From NCBI RefSeq assembly GCF_002163625.1, contig NZ_CP020892.1:1488001-1552000 (forward strand): a stretch of 64,000 nt of DNA, in the 5' to 3' direction. Source of the stretch: Pseudomonas sp. M30-35 (GTDB lineage Bacteria; Pseudomonadota; Gammaproteobacteria; Pseudomonadales; Pseudomonadaceae). Numbering within the stretch: the first letter of the stretch is position 1; each line of letters starts with the position of its first letter. Shown piece after piece: positions 56,928 through 64,000 of the stretch. The notes under the pieces are model-generated. The model worked only from the letters and a program-made list of their open reading frames with translations. It was not told the origin of the DNA and did not search any database. The position numbers and the translations under genes were made by a program.

Positions 56928-57230
56928 ATGCGCGTTTCTATAATCATGGGTGCGGTGTTGTATGTCATGGGGCTTTCGCTTCACTCCATGGCGTTTGCGG
57001 AGCAAGCTCAAGCTCCAGCTTACAGCTCGGCGACAACGCCAATTGGGGAGTTACTAGAGGACTCCAGAACTCGGGCGGTGATCGACCATCACTTTCCTAC
57101 TCTGGCCAATCATCCGCAGGCTAACATGATGCGTGGCATGACCTTGCGGGATATTCAGCCTTTCTCTGACGGGGGGATTCAGGACGAGCAGCTCGATGCT
57201 GTCGATGAGGATCTGGCAAAACTGCAATGA
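56928..57230 (+). CDS. Small secreted protein under the TetR-type operator
   Basis: A 100-residue protein with AAGGA 7 bases before its ATG. The signal peptide covers about 1-24 (IIMGAVLYVMGLSLHSMAFA). The mature part reads TPIGELLEDSRTRAVIDHHF and continues PTLANHPQANMMRGMTLRDI and FSDGGIQDEQLDAVDEDLAK. Such a segment is familiar to me as a C-terminal tail domain in some secreted hydrolases (the 'MTLRQ.. + ELLA.DADLAKL' style), here free-standing. It may bind or deliver a ligand. It is preceded by the operator at 56855, so it should be co-regulated with the sulfatase locus. Confidence 0.75.
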   Translation: MRVSIIMGAVLYVMGLSLHSMAFAEQAQAPAYSSATTPIGELLEDSRTRAVIDHHFPTLANHPQANMMRGMTLRDIQPFSDGGIQDEQLDAVDEDLAKLQ

Positions 57231-57404
57231 TGTGCAGTCAAGCTGGCCATCTTCAGGCCTGAACGGATCGTTCTATACGTCAAAGGTCTATCGCTTCGAT
57301 CATTGCCAAATTGAAATTGATCATCGAAAGCAGTCTAAGTATGTAGCGGCGTAACCGGATAAAGGGTACGCCGTCGCCACTGCTGCCAATGATCAGAGGG
57401 GCCT

Positions 57405-57875
57405 TTACTGGCGGGGTGCGGGCGTGGTGGTTTCAGCTGCCGACCAGATGCGGTAACGCACTTGCATATCGATGGGTGTGTAGATCACCAGCGGTAGCTT
57501 GCTGTTGTAGCGCACCAGCATGGGCTCGCCGCCCACCTGTACGAAAGCCGGCTTGCGGCTGTTGTCGGGACAGGCCATCAGGGTGCTGACCGCCGGGCCG
57601 ATCGAGCCCAGTTCGTAGTAGGTATAGCCCCAGCCTTGCACCGTCTTCTCTTGCCACTGGCCGCCCAGGCGCTGCTGGTTGCAATCCACTTCCATAGTTT
57701 TTCCGGCGATGAGTTCCACCTTGTGCTCCGCTTCCTTGGTCTGGGCCGGCAACTCGATCACATAGCGATTGTAACCCTCGGCCGCCACCGGGAAGGGCTT
57801 GAGTGCTTCAGGCGTGGAAGCACAGGCGGCCAGTGGCAGGGCGCAGGCGATAAGAGGCAGTTTGAACGTGTTCAT
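57405..57875 (-). CDS. eco: Ecotin-like serine protease inhibitor, predicted lipoprotein
   Basis: A 156-residue protein. The start at 57875 (MNTFKLPLIACALPLAACAS) gives a lipobox LAAC with Cys18, unlike E. coli ecotin, which is a soluble periplasmic protein. The mature part matches ecotin closely: VELIAGKTMEVDCNQQRLGG, TVQGWGYTYYELGS, STLMACPDN and LVRYNSKLPLVIYTP. The reactive-loop P1 Met (STLM-ACP) and the two disulfide Cys are conserved. Ecotin inhibits trypsin-like proteases and protects against host or predator enzymes. It stands alone on its strand. Confidence 0.9.
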   Translation of the reverse strand: MNTFKLPLIACALPLAACASTPEALKPFPVAAEGYNRYVIELPAQTKEAEHKVELIAGKTMEVDCNQQRLGGQWQEKTVQGWGYTYYELGSIGPAVSTLMACPDNSRKPAFVQVGGEPMLVRYNSKLPLVIYTPIDMQVRYRIWSAAETTTPAPRQ

Positions 57876-58226
57876 TAAGAGTCCTTGCTGAAAAAGCCTT
57901 GTGGGCGTCCATGAATGGTGGAGACCGCCTAGTCGGCGGAATAGCACTGACCATTGTGAATAGCTGAAGTTCCTGCGCTTTGCAAATCGCCGCGACAAGC
58001 TCTAATCGTGAGGTGGACCGGAGGCCAGGAGCCGTTTAAACCTGCGCGTGATGCTCTATATCGACACCCGCGAACTGTTGCCGTATCGCGGTGGTGATGC
58101 CCCGCGTGGGGGCGATATGGAACTGCCTTAGGATTTAGCGAAACCTGCCGCCCGGTTAGCCCAACAATGCAGGGATGGGCTTGTCGCGGACTTATGCCAG
58201 AGTAGCCCCCGGCGGCCTTGCGCTGA
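57876..58226. other. Gap between ecotin and TetR genes, with a possible gene fragment
   Basis: No complete gene. At 58012-58131 a plus-strand frame encodes LRVMLYIDTRELLPYRGGDA then PRGGDMELP and a stop; it resembles the C-terminal end of a protein cut off upstream by a stop. It could be a relic of a deleted gene. The family was not recognised. Confidence 0.3.
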
Positions 58227-58847
58227 TCAGGCTCGAAAGACCATCCAGATCACGGCATCGGCATGAGCTTCGATGGCTTCTGGGGTGAGCGCGTCGCGAT
58301 CGTGGGTGTACTTCAATTCGGCCGTTAGCAGATAGGGCATCTGTACGACCGAGACGATCATGTACAGCAGCATCAGCGGGTCGATCTTGGCAAGGCCGTT
58401 AGCCTGCTGGGCGAGGGTAATCATTTTCAGCACGCCTTCATGGGATGGTCGGATGAAGGTTTCCGCGACCCACTTTAAACGCTCGGATCCGGTGATGGAC
58501 TCCTGGACCATCAGTCGTGCGTGTTCGGGGTGGCGCGCGCAGTAGCGGACGTAATTGCGCACGTACTCCTTGAGGTCGTCGAGATCGGCTGGCCTCGAGG
58601 AAAGGTCGGGCGGCGGCACTTCTACCTGCAGGCGCTGGAATAGATAGGAGGCGCTTTCCTTCCAGAGCGCCTCCTTGTTGCCGAAGTGATAGCGAATCAT
58701 TGCGTGGTTGACCCCCGCTTGTTCGGCAATCCCCCTGAGGCTGACCGCTTCAAAACCATGGGCGGAGAACTCTTCGAGCGCGATTTCCAGTATCTGCGCG
58801 CGGGTTTGCTCGCTCCGTTCCTGCTTGGTAGCGCGAGGCACATGCAT
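58227..58847 (-). CDS. TetR-family regulator of the sulfatase locus
   Basis: A 206-residue regulator. The ATG at 58847 has GAGGAAG upstream; the frame runs further back but has no such site. The N-terminal helix-turn-helix (ILEIALEEFSAHGFEAVSLR, then AGVNHAMIRYHFGNKEALWK) has the RYHFGNKEAL motif of TetR proteins. The C-terminal domain is TetR_C-like (VRYCARHPEHARLMVQES). It is divergent from the sulfatase gene. An operator with ATTTATCC arms lies in the shared region and again before the small secreted protein, so this protein is the best candidate for binding both. Confidence 0.9.
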   Translation of the reverse strand: MHVPRATKQERSEQTRAQILEIALEEFSAHGFEAVSLRGIAEQAGVNHAMIRYHFGNKEALWKESASYLFQRLQVEVPPPDLSSRPADLDDLKEYVRNYVRYCARHPEHARLMVQESITGSERLKWVAETFIRPSHEGVLKMITLAQQANGLAKIDPLMLLYMIVSVVQMPYLLTAELKYTHDRDALTPEAIEAHADAVIWMVFRA

Positions 58848-58910
58848 TGCGTCTTCCTCTCTGATGTCTGTTCGCCTTGAGTTCAGCGTTTTTACTCGGC
58901 TTTCCGAGTG

Positions 58911-58956
58911 TTGACAACGTACCTGATAATCTACATATTTATCCAGTCGGATAAAT
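58911..58956 (+). promoter_or_regulatory. Promoter with overlapping TetR-type operator, copy 2
   Basis: -35 TTGACA (58911-58916), 17-base spacer, -10 CATATT (58934-58939), overlapping operator ATTTATCCAGTCGGATAAAT (58937-58956), identical to the copy at 56855. The spacer differs by only a few bases. It drives the sulfatase gene. Confidence 0.75.
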
Positions 58957-59055
58957 TTATGCCTGTTTGACATCCGAAGCTTCTCATTGCCTGGCATGAC
59001 GAGCATCCATGGCCAGTATGGGCATATGGCGATAACAACAAGAAAGGACATGAAG

Positions 59056-60735
59056 ATGAGTTTATTGCTTCAGTGCATGAGGGCTAGCGCAGGCGGCAGC
59101 CGCAGTCAGCAACAATGGAACCACGTGGCCCCGTTGTCACAGGATTGCCAGCAATATAAAGAAATGTCGGCCTCCACCCGTTCGGTCTCGGCCGAGCTTC
59201 AACCCTTTCGCAAAAGACTCGGCGCAGTGGTCGCACTGGCCGCACTTAGTTTCTGCACCCTGCACATCGTCACGGAAGCACATGCGGCCCCAGCTACACC
59301 AGGCCCTGAGCAACCCAATATCGTCTTGCTGATTGCCGACGACATGGGTTGGGGCGATCTCTCCAGCTATGGTCACCCGGTATTCGAAACGCCCAATATA
59401 GACCGGATGGCGCAGGAGGGGCAGCGCTGGACCGACTTCTATATGAGTTCGCCGATTTGCTCACCGAGCCGCGGAGCCATGCTCACAGGGCGTGTCGAAA
59501 CGCGAACAGGGCTCTACGGAGTGAGCAACTCCGTGGTAGTCGCGAATGACCCGAACAGCTTCCTCGACAAGGAAACCACCATAGCCCAGATGCTCAAGGG
59601 CAATGGTTACAGCACCGCCTTGTTCGGCAAGTGGCACTTGGGGGATGCGATTGCGGCCTATCCGACTCGAGCCGGGTTCGATGAGTGGTGGGGAACGCCG
59701 ATGTCCAATGACGCCTATTTCGTTGGCGGCGTGACCAATGAGCAGCTGCGTAAGCGAGCAATGAGTGGTGAACCGCTCCAAAAGATATATGCCGAGTACA
59801 TTGCTCAGGCAACGGCGAGTTTCACCAGCCCCAGGAGTGAGATGTGGGATATCCCGCTGGTCAGCAGCTATCGGATCAAGGAGGGCTCGCAGGTTCGCTA
59901 TGAAGACAAGGAACTGGAGCGTCCCATCGATCAGGGAACCTACAACCGCCGGCTGACGGACCAGGTTGTCGGCTATGTGAGCAAGAAACACGACCGGCCT
60001 TTTTTCGCCTGGGTCGGATACGAGAAACCGCATTTACCGCATTTCGCCGGACCTGAGTTTGAGGGCACAAGTAAGGGTGGGCGCGTCGGCGATGCGATTG
60101 CCGAACTCGACCACAGTGTAGGTCGGGTGCTCGACGCCTTACGCCGTAGTGGAAACGACAAGAATACCTTGGTGGTGTTCGTGAGCGACAACGGCCCTTG
60201 GTTGTGGTTCGAGGAGCTGTCGGGCTCGGCGGGCATCCTGCGCGAGGGCAAGCGGTCCACCTATGAGGGGGGCGTGCGAGTTCCGGCCATATTCTGGCAG
60301 CCGGGCACAGTCACTCCGGCGGTGGTGCATGGCATCGGCTCCGGCTATGACCTGCTACCTACCTTTGCGGCGATGACGGGGGCCAAGCTGCCGGTCGCGG
60401 AGCTCGATGGCATCGATCTCTCCGTGACGCTCAAGGATCAGGCGGATAGCCCGCGCCATACCATGCCCTATTACTTGGGCGGCAAGCTGATGGCTTGGCG
60501 CGAGGGCGGTTGGAAACTCAACATCCATGAGGCCAGTGCACGTTTCGGTGGGCGAAAAGGCAAGCTGGCCAAGCCGACCCTGTACCACCTAGACCGCGAC
60601 CCGGGCGAGAAATACGACCAGGCGAACCAGGAGCCAGCCATCGCGGAGCGCCTCTTACGCAATGCCTTGGCGTTCGAGCAGTCGGTCACCAAAGAAGGTC
60701 CAGCTTTCGATCAGGTCCTGAAAACATCTAGGTAA
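59056..60735 (+). CDS. Exported type I sulfatase (arylsulfatase family)
   Basis: Sulfate-ester hydrolase. AAAGGA lies 7 bases before the ATG at 59056 (559 residues); a later ATG at 59164 would shorten a 50-residue polar head before the signal peptide (LGAVVALAALSFCTLHIVTE, cleavage near AHA). The sulfatase signature is CSPSRGAMLTGR: Cys135 must be converted to formylglycine. LLIADDMGWGDLSSYG (metal ligands), FGKWHLGD, FFAWVGYEKPHLPH and FVSDNGPWL are the other active-site blocks. The substrate is unknown. First gene of a likely operon with the DUF1302 and DUF1329 genes. Confidence 0.9.
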   Translation: MSLLLQCMRASAGGSRSQQQWNHVAPLSQDCQQYKEMSASTRSVSAELQPFRKRLGAVVALAALSFCTLHIVTEAHAAPATPGPEQPNIVLLIADDMGWGDLSSYGHPVFETPNIDRMAQEGQRWTDFYMSSPICSPSRGAMLTGRVETRTGLYGVSNSVVVANDPNSFLDKETTIAQMLKGNGYSTALFGKWHLGDAIAAYPTRAGFDEWWGTPMSNDAYFVGGVTNEQLRKRAMSGEPLQKIYAEYIAQATASFTSPRSEMWDIPLVSSYRIKEGSQVRYEDKELERPIDQGTYNRRLTDQVVGYVSKKHDRPFFAWVGYEKPHLPHFAGPEFEGTSKGGRVGDAIAELDHSVGRVLDALRRSGNDKNTLVVFVSDNGPWLWFEELSGSAGILREGKRSTYEGGVRVPAIFWQPGTVTPAVVHGIGSGYDLLPTFAAMTGAKLPVAELDGIDLSVTLKDQADSPRHTMPYYLGGKLMAWREGGWKLNIHEASARFGGRKGKLAKPTLYHLDRDPGEKYDQANQEPAIAERLLRNALAFEQSVTKEGPAFDQVLKTSR

Positions 60736-60841
60736 TCACTGCTGCGCCCTGGGGAGCCAGCAGAGCACTCCAGGGGCTCGCAGCGGGAGCAGGCTAAGGC
60801 CTGAGCCGCCACACATTACAACAACAAAAAAGGTAGTGAAG

Positions 60842-62539
60842 ATGAATGCAATGTTCTGCAGGCAATCCTCTGGCTCCATGCGAACAATTAGGACGAGGCG
60901 AAAGAGGCGCGGTCCCGAGCTGGCGGCTGCTGGGCTGGCGGTGCTCGCCGCTCTCCCGCTCGGAGTTGCACAGGCATATCAGTTCCACTCTGGGGACTGG
61001 GCGGGATCCATCGATACCACCATCTCTTATGGCGTCAACTATCGTGTCGAGGGACAGGACAGTAAGTTGATCGCCACCGCGAATGGCGGTTCCGCACCGA
61101 ATGCCAAGCGAATCAATTCCGACGACGGCAACCTCAACTTCCAAAAGGGAGAGTTATTTTCCGAGGTGGCCAAGATTGTCTCGGAGCTCGGTTTAAATTA
61201 TCAGGGTACCTACGGGCTATTTCTACGTGGCCGTGCCTTTTACGATTTCGAACTGAAAGACGATGATCGCCGACATCGGGAAATAACCGATGATGGGTTG
61301 GATGATGCCGGGGCCAGCGCGGAGTTGTTGGACGCATTCGTATATGGCAACTGGATGTTCGGTGAGCGCAATCTCAATGCCCGTCTTGGACGTCAGGTCG
61401 TCAATTGGGGCGAGGGATTGTTCTATCGCAGCGGAATCAATGCGAGCAACCCAGTCGACCTCAATGCGCTACGTGCTCCAGGATCGGAGGTGAAGGAGGC
61501 GCTGATGCCGACCTTCATGACCTACGCCTCTTTTCAGTTGAACGAAAGACTCACGCTCGAAGGGTATTACCAGCCTGGGTGGGCCTGGGAAAAGACCAAG
61601 CTGGATCCCTGTGGTACTTATTTCTCGAGCGCCGACATCTTCGGCTCGGGCTGCGACTACTTAGCGGTCGGAACCTTCGATAATCCCTCCATGGCCGGGG
61701 CTCCCTCCGTTCTGTTTGTGCCACGAACGTCAGATATCGACGCAGACTCGGCCGCGCAATTCGGTGCCGCCTTGCGCTGGTTTGCTCAGGAGCTGAACGA
61801 CACCGAGTTCGGGCTGTATTACTTGCGCTACAGCGATCAGCTGCCGCGGTTTGCCGCGACCGTTTCCAGTCGGTTCGGGGCGCTGCCGATTCCCAGTACG
61901 GCGACCTACTATGCCGAATATCTGGAGGATCGCGAGTTATACGGCATGAGTTTCAATACCACCATTCTGGGCGAGGGCATCTTCAGTGGTCAGTCGCTTT
62001 TTGGAGAGCTCAGTTATCGGCCCAATGCTCCAATCAATCTGTCAAACGGCACTGTCCTGGGAGCGGCGCTGCTCAATCCGGCGGGACTTCCTGTTGGGGC
62101 TCGGGTAGAGAACCTCCGAGAGAAGGAGATGTACCAGGCCTCACTTGGGACTATCCGAGTCGGTCGAGGGGTGCTCGGCTCTGACTCGACGACTTTGATT
62201 GCCGAACTGGTGGCCAATCGAGTTATGGGACTGGAGTCCGGCCCGGAGTATGGGGACGTCACCAGCAGTGCTTATGGCGCTACGGTCAATGTCTCGATGA
62301 ATTACACCGATGTGTATAGAGGCATCAACCTCGTACCGACTTTGAGCCATGCTCGGGCATTCAACGGTGTCGCACCGGCCTTGACCAATGGTCTCGACGA
62401 GCAAGCGTGGAGTACTTCGCTGGGGCTTGAAGCCAGTTACTTGGACGTACTTTCTTTGGGTGTTCGGTATGTCGACTTCACCGGCGGTACCTCCGGTGAT
62501 CGGGACTATCTCTCCTTCAATGTCAAATACAGTTTTTGA
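60842..62539 (+). CDS. DUF1302 family outer-membrane protein
   Basis: A 565-residue protein starting at 60842 (MNAMFCRQSS) after AAGGTA. The signal peptide is late (ELAAAGLAVLAALPLGVAQA, about residues 31-50). The mature part is a beta-barrel-like chain with alternating aromatic and polar residues and the DUF1302 blocks GSIDTTISYGVNYRVEGQDS, LGRQVVNWGEGLFYRSGINA and EALMPTFMTYASFQLNERLT; it ends in Phe, as outer-membrane barrels do. DUF1302 proteins are usually paired with DUF1329 and found near genes for sterol, terpene or other hydrophobic substrates. A transport role is inferred. Confidence 0.87.
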   Translation: MNAMFCRQSSGSMRTIRTRRKRRGPELAAAGLAVLAALPLGVAQAYQFHSGDWAGSIDTTISYGVNYRVEGQDSKLIATANGGSAPNAKRINSDDGNLNFQKGELFSEVAKIVSELGLNYQGTYGLFLRGRAFYDFELKDDDRRHREITDDGLDDAGASAELLDAFVYGNWMFGERNLNARLGRQVVNWGEGLFYRSGINASNPVDLNALRAPGSEVKEALMPTFMTYASFQLNERLTLEGYYQPGWAWEKTKLDPCGTYFSSADIFGSGCDYLAVGTFDNPSMAGAPSVLFVPRTSDIDADSAAQFGAALRWFAQELNDTEFGLYYLRYSDQLPRFAATVSSRFGALPIPSTATYYAEYLEDRELYGMSFNTTILGEGIFSGQSLFGELSYRPNAPINLSNGTVLGAALLNPAGLPVGARVENLREKEMYQASLGTIRVGRGVLGSDSTTLIAELVANRVMGLESGPEYGDVTSSAYGATVNVSMNYTDVYRGINLVPTLSHARAFNGVAPALTNGLDEQAWSTSLGLEASYLDVLSLGVRYVDFTGGTSGDRDYLSFNVKYSF

Positions 62540-62548
62540 GGGGCCATC

Positions 62549-63904
62549 ATGTTCAGACTGAAATTTCTGCCTGCCGGCTTGGTGATTTCTGCTTTGCTGC
62601 AATCTTCGCTGGCGCACGCTCAAGTAGACGCCGCTCAGGCGGCTCGACTCGGCCAGGATCTTACCCCGATAGGGGGAGAGAAGGCCGGTAATGCCGAAGG
62701 TACCATCCCTGCGTGGGACGGTGGCCTGGCCAAGCGCGCCGACGCCTACGATCCGGAGGTTGGCTACAAGGACCCTTTTGCCGAGGACAAGCCGCTGTTC
62801 ACGATCAGCGCAGCCAATGCAGGGGAGTACGCCGACAAACTCAGCCCCGGCCAACTGGCAATGCTGAAACGTTATCCGGATACCTGGAAACTGTCGGTGT
62901 ACCCGACGCGCCGCTCGGCTTCCTATCCGCAACATGTGTACGAAGCGGTCAAGCTCAACGCCCTCAACGCCAAACTGATCGAGGACGGCAATGGTGTCGC
63001 CGATGCCAAGAATGTTGTGCCGTTCCCTATCCCGCAATCGGGGTTGGAGGTGCTCTGGAACCACCTGATGCGTTATCGCGGTGTGGGTATCAAACGCTAC
63101 TTCGCCGGGGCACAACCACAAACCAACGGCGACTACACGATAACTAAAACTACGGACATCATCCTGTTCAACCAAAATGTCACCGACTCCAGTAAGCGTG
63201 ACAGCAACATTCTAGTGTACTTGCAGCAGTCAGTTCTTGCACCAGCACGCAAGGCTGGCGCGGTGACTCTGGTACACGACACCGTCAACCAAGTGAGCAC
63301 TCCGCGTCTGGCGTGGAGTTATACGGCCGGCCAGCGTCGAGTCCGCCGCGCGCCACAGATCGCCTACGACAACCCGTCGAATGATGGCCAGACTACGACT
63401 GACAACAATGACATGTTCAGCGGGGCCCCCGATCGCTACAACTGGGAGCTGCTTGGCAAGAAGGAAATGTACGTTCCGTACAACAGCTACCGCCTTGCGT
63501 CCAAGACGAACAAGTACAGCGACATCATCAGGCCCGGTCACGTCAATCCGGACCTCCTGCGCTACGAGTTGCACCGGGTCTGGCATGTGCGCGGGGTGCT
63601 CAAGGATGGCAAGCGGCACGTCTACAAGCAGCGCGATCTGTTTCTTGACGAGGACACGTACCAGATCCTAGTGGCCGATCATTACGACAACCGTAACGAG
63701 ATCTGGCGAGTCAGTGAAGCCAACACCATCAATTACTACGACCAGCCCCTGGTATGGGTTACGGGCGGGGCGGTCTACGACCTGATTTCCGGACGCTACA
63801 GCATTGGCGGATTGGCTAATGAGGAGGTGCCGTTTGACTTCAACGTCTCCCTGTCTCCGACGGACTTCTCGCCAGGAAAACTGCGTCAAGGTGGTATTCG
63901 TTGA
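62549..63904 (+). CDS. DUF1329 family secreted protein, partner of DUF1302 protein
   Basis: A 451-residue protein 9 bases after the DUF1302 gene. The signal peptide (MFRLKFLPAGLVISALLQSS, cleavage near AHA-QV) precedes a large periplasmic domain with the DUF1329 segments GNAEGTIPAWDGGLAKRADA, RYPDTWKLSVYPTRRSASYP and VRRAPQIAYDNPSNDGQTTT, and a C-terminal RYSIGGLANEEVPFDFNVSL. DUF1329 domains resemble lipid-carrying LolA/LolB-type folds; with DUF1302 they probably move hydrophobic molecules across the outer membrane. The remaining 96 bases of the window hold no visible gene. Confidence 0.87.
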   Translation: MFRLKFLPAGLVISALLQSSLAHAQVDAAQAARLGQDLTPIGGEKAGNAEGTIPAWDGGLAKRADAYDPEVGYKDPFAEDKPLFTISAANAGEYADKLSPGQLAMLKRYPDTWKLSVYPTRRSASYPQHVYEAVKLNALNAKLIEDGNGVADAKNVVPFPIPQSGLEVLWNHLMRYRGVGIKRYFAGAQPQTNGDYTITKTTDIILFNQNVTDSSKRDSNILVYLQQSVLAPARKAGAVTLVHDTVNQVSTPRLAWSYTAGQRRVRRAPQIAYDNPSNDGQTTTDNNDMFSGAPDRYNWELLGKKEMYVPYNSYRLASKTNKYSDIIRPGHVNPDLLRYELHRVWHVRGVLKDGKRHVYKQRDLFLDEDTYQILVADHYDNRNEIWRVSEANTINYYDQPLVWVTGGAVYDLISGRYSIGGLANEEVPFDFNVSLSPTDFSPGKLRQGGIR

Positions 63905-64000
63905 GCGACCGAGGCAATGCACCACGCGCTGGTGAAATCACTGGAACGTGGGTACTGGGTCGCTCAGCTAAGGGGCGATGATTCTGCGCTGCTCAGCGCA

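Noticed and set aside
62141..63175. 344-codon open frame on the minus strand across the DUF1302/DUF1329 genes
   Set aside because: Lies antisense to two well-supported genes with signal peptides and family motifs; no recognisable domain, and its composition is that of a mirrored GC-rich coding region.

Overview
This window looks like chromosomal DNA of a Pseudomonas-type gammaproteobacterium. The main evidence is gene order. From recJ to rimO, the backbone runs recJ, DUF533 genes, GMC oxidoreductase, wspABCDEFR, prfB, lysS, TetR, lipoprotein, QEGLA-motif protein, AIM24-like protein, ppc, adk, tsaB, DUF72, rsmJ, mexL/mexJK-like genes and rimO. That is essentially the order I recall from P. aeruginosa. 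Species cannot be named from the sequence alone. No tRNA, rRNA, CRISPR array or intact insertion sequence was seen.

Layout. 1-5.7 kb: the 3' end of recJ, two related DUF533 genes around a secreted AhpD-like gene, and a GMC flavoenzyme. 5.8-14.3 kb: a complete Wsp surface-sensing operon (receptor, two CheW-like couplers, CheR, hybrid CheA, CheB, and the diguanylate cyclase WspR with its GGEEF and RxxD sites). 14.4-28.9 kb: housekeeping genes (prfB with its programmed +1 frameshift, lysS, ppc, adk, tsaB) among conserved hypotheticals. Two tandem inverted-repeat elements lie at 20.1-20.4 kb. 28.9-37.8 kb: an eight-gene minus-strand copper block. It begins with a bufferin-type peptide system (DUF2282 precursor, DUF692 MNIO enzyme, DUF2063 partner, DoxX), continues with a small Cys/Met-rich secreted protein, and ends with cusC-cusB-cusA. 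Its CusB-like adaptor carries its own CusF-like C-terminal domain. 38-46 kb: rsmJ, a mexL/mexJK-like efflux locus with a clear palindromic operator, a retropepsin-like protein and rimO.

Accessory part, 46.4-64 kb. An SRPBCC protein is followed by an isolated 1172-residue protein joining a COG1112-type superfamily 1 helicase to a C-terminal phospholipase-D-type (HKD) nuclease. This is the architecture of the type II Mokosh antiphage protein MkoC. Next come a 208-bp MITE-like element and a 1313-residue fusion of 7Fe ferredoxin, adrenodoxin-reductase-like flavoprotein and molybdopterin oxidoreductase, divergent from an AraC-type regulator. After these are a small secreted protein, a lipoprotein form of ecotin, a TetR regulator, an exported type I sulfatase, and a DUF1302/DUF1329 outer-membrane pair. 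An almost identical promoter plus 20-bp operator lies before both the small secreted protein gene and the sulfatase gene. This ties them into one likely TetR regulon, which I infer handles a hydrophobic, possibly sulfated, substrate.

Limits: all names come from reading motifs, lengths and context, without database searches. Start codons were chosen from ribosome-binding sites and family length and are flagged where uncertain.
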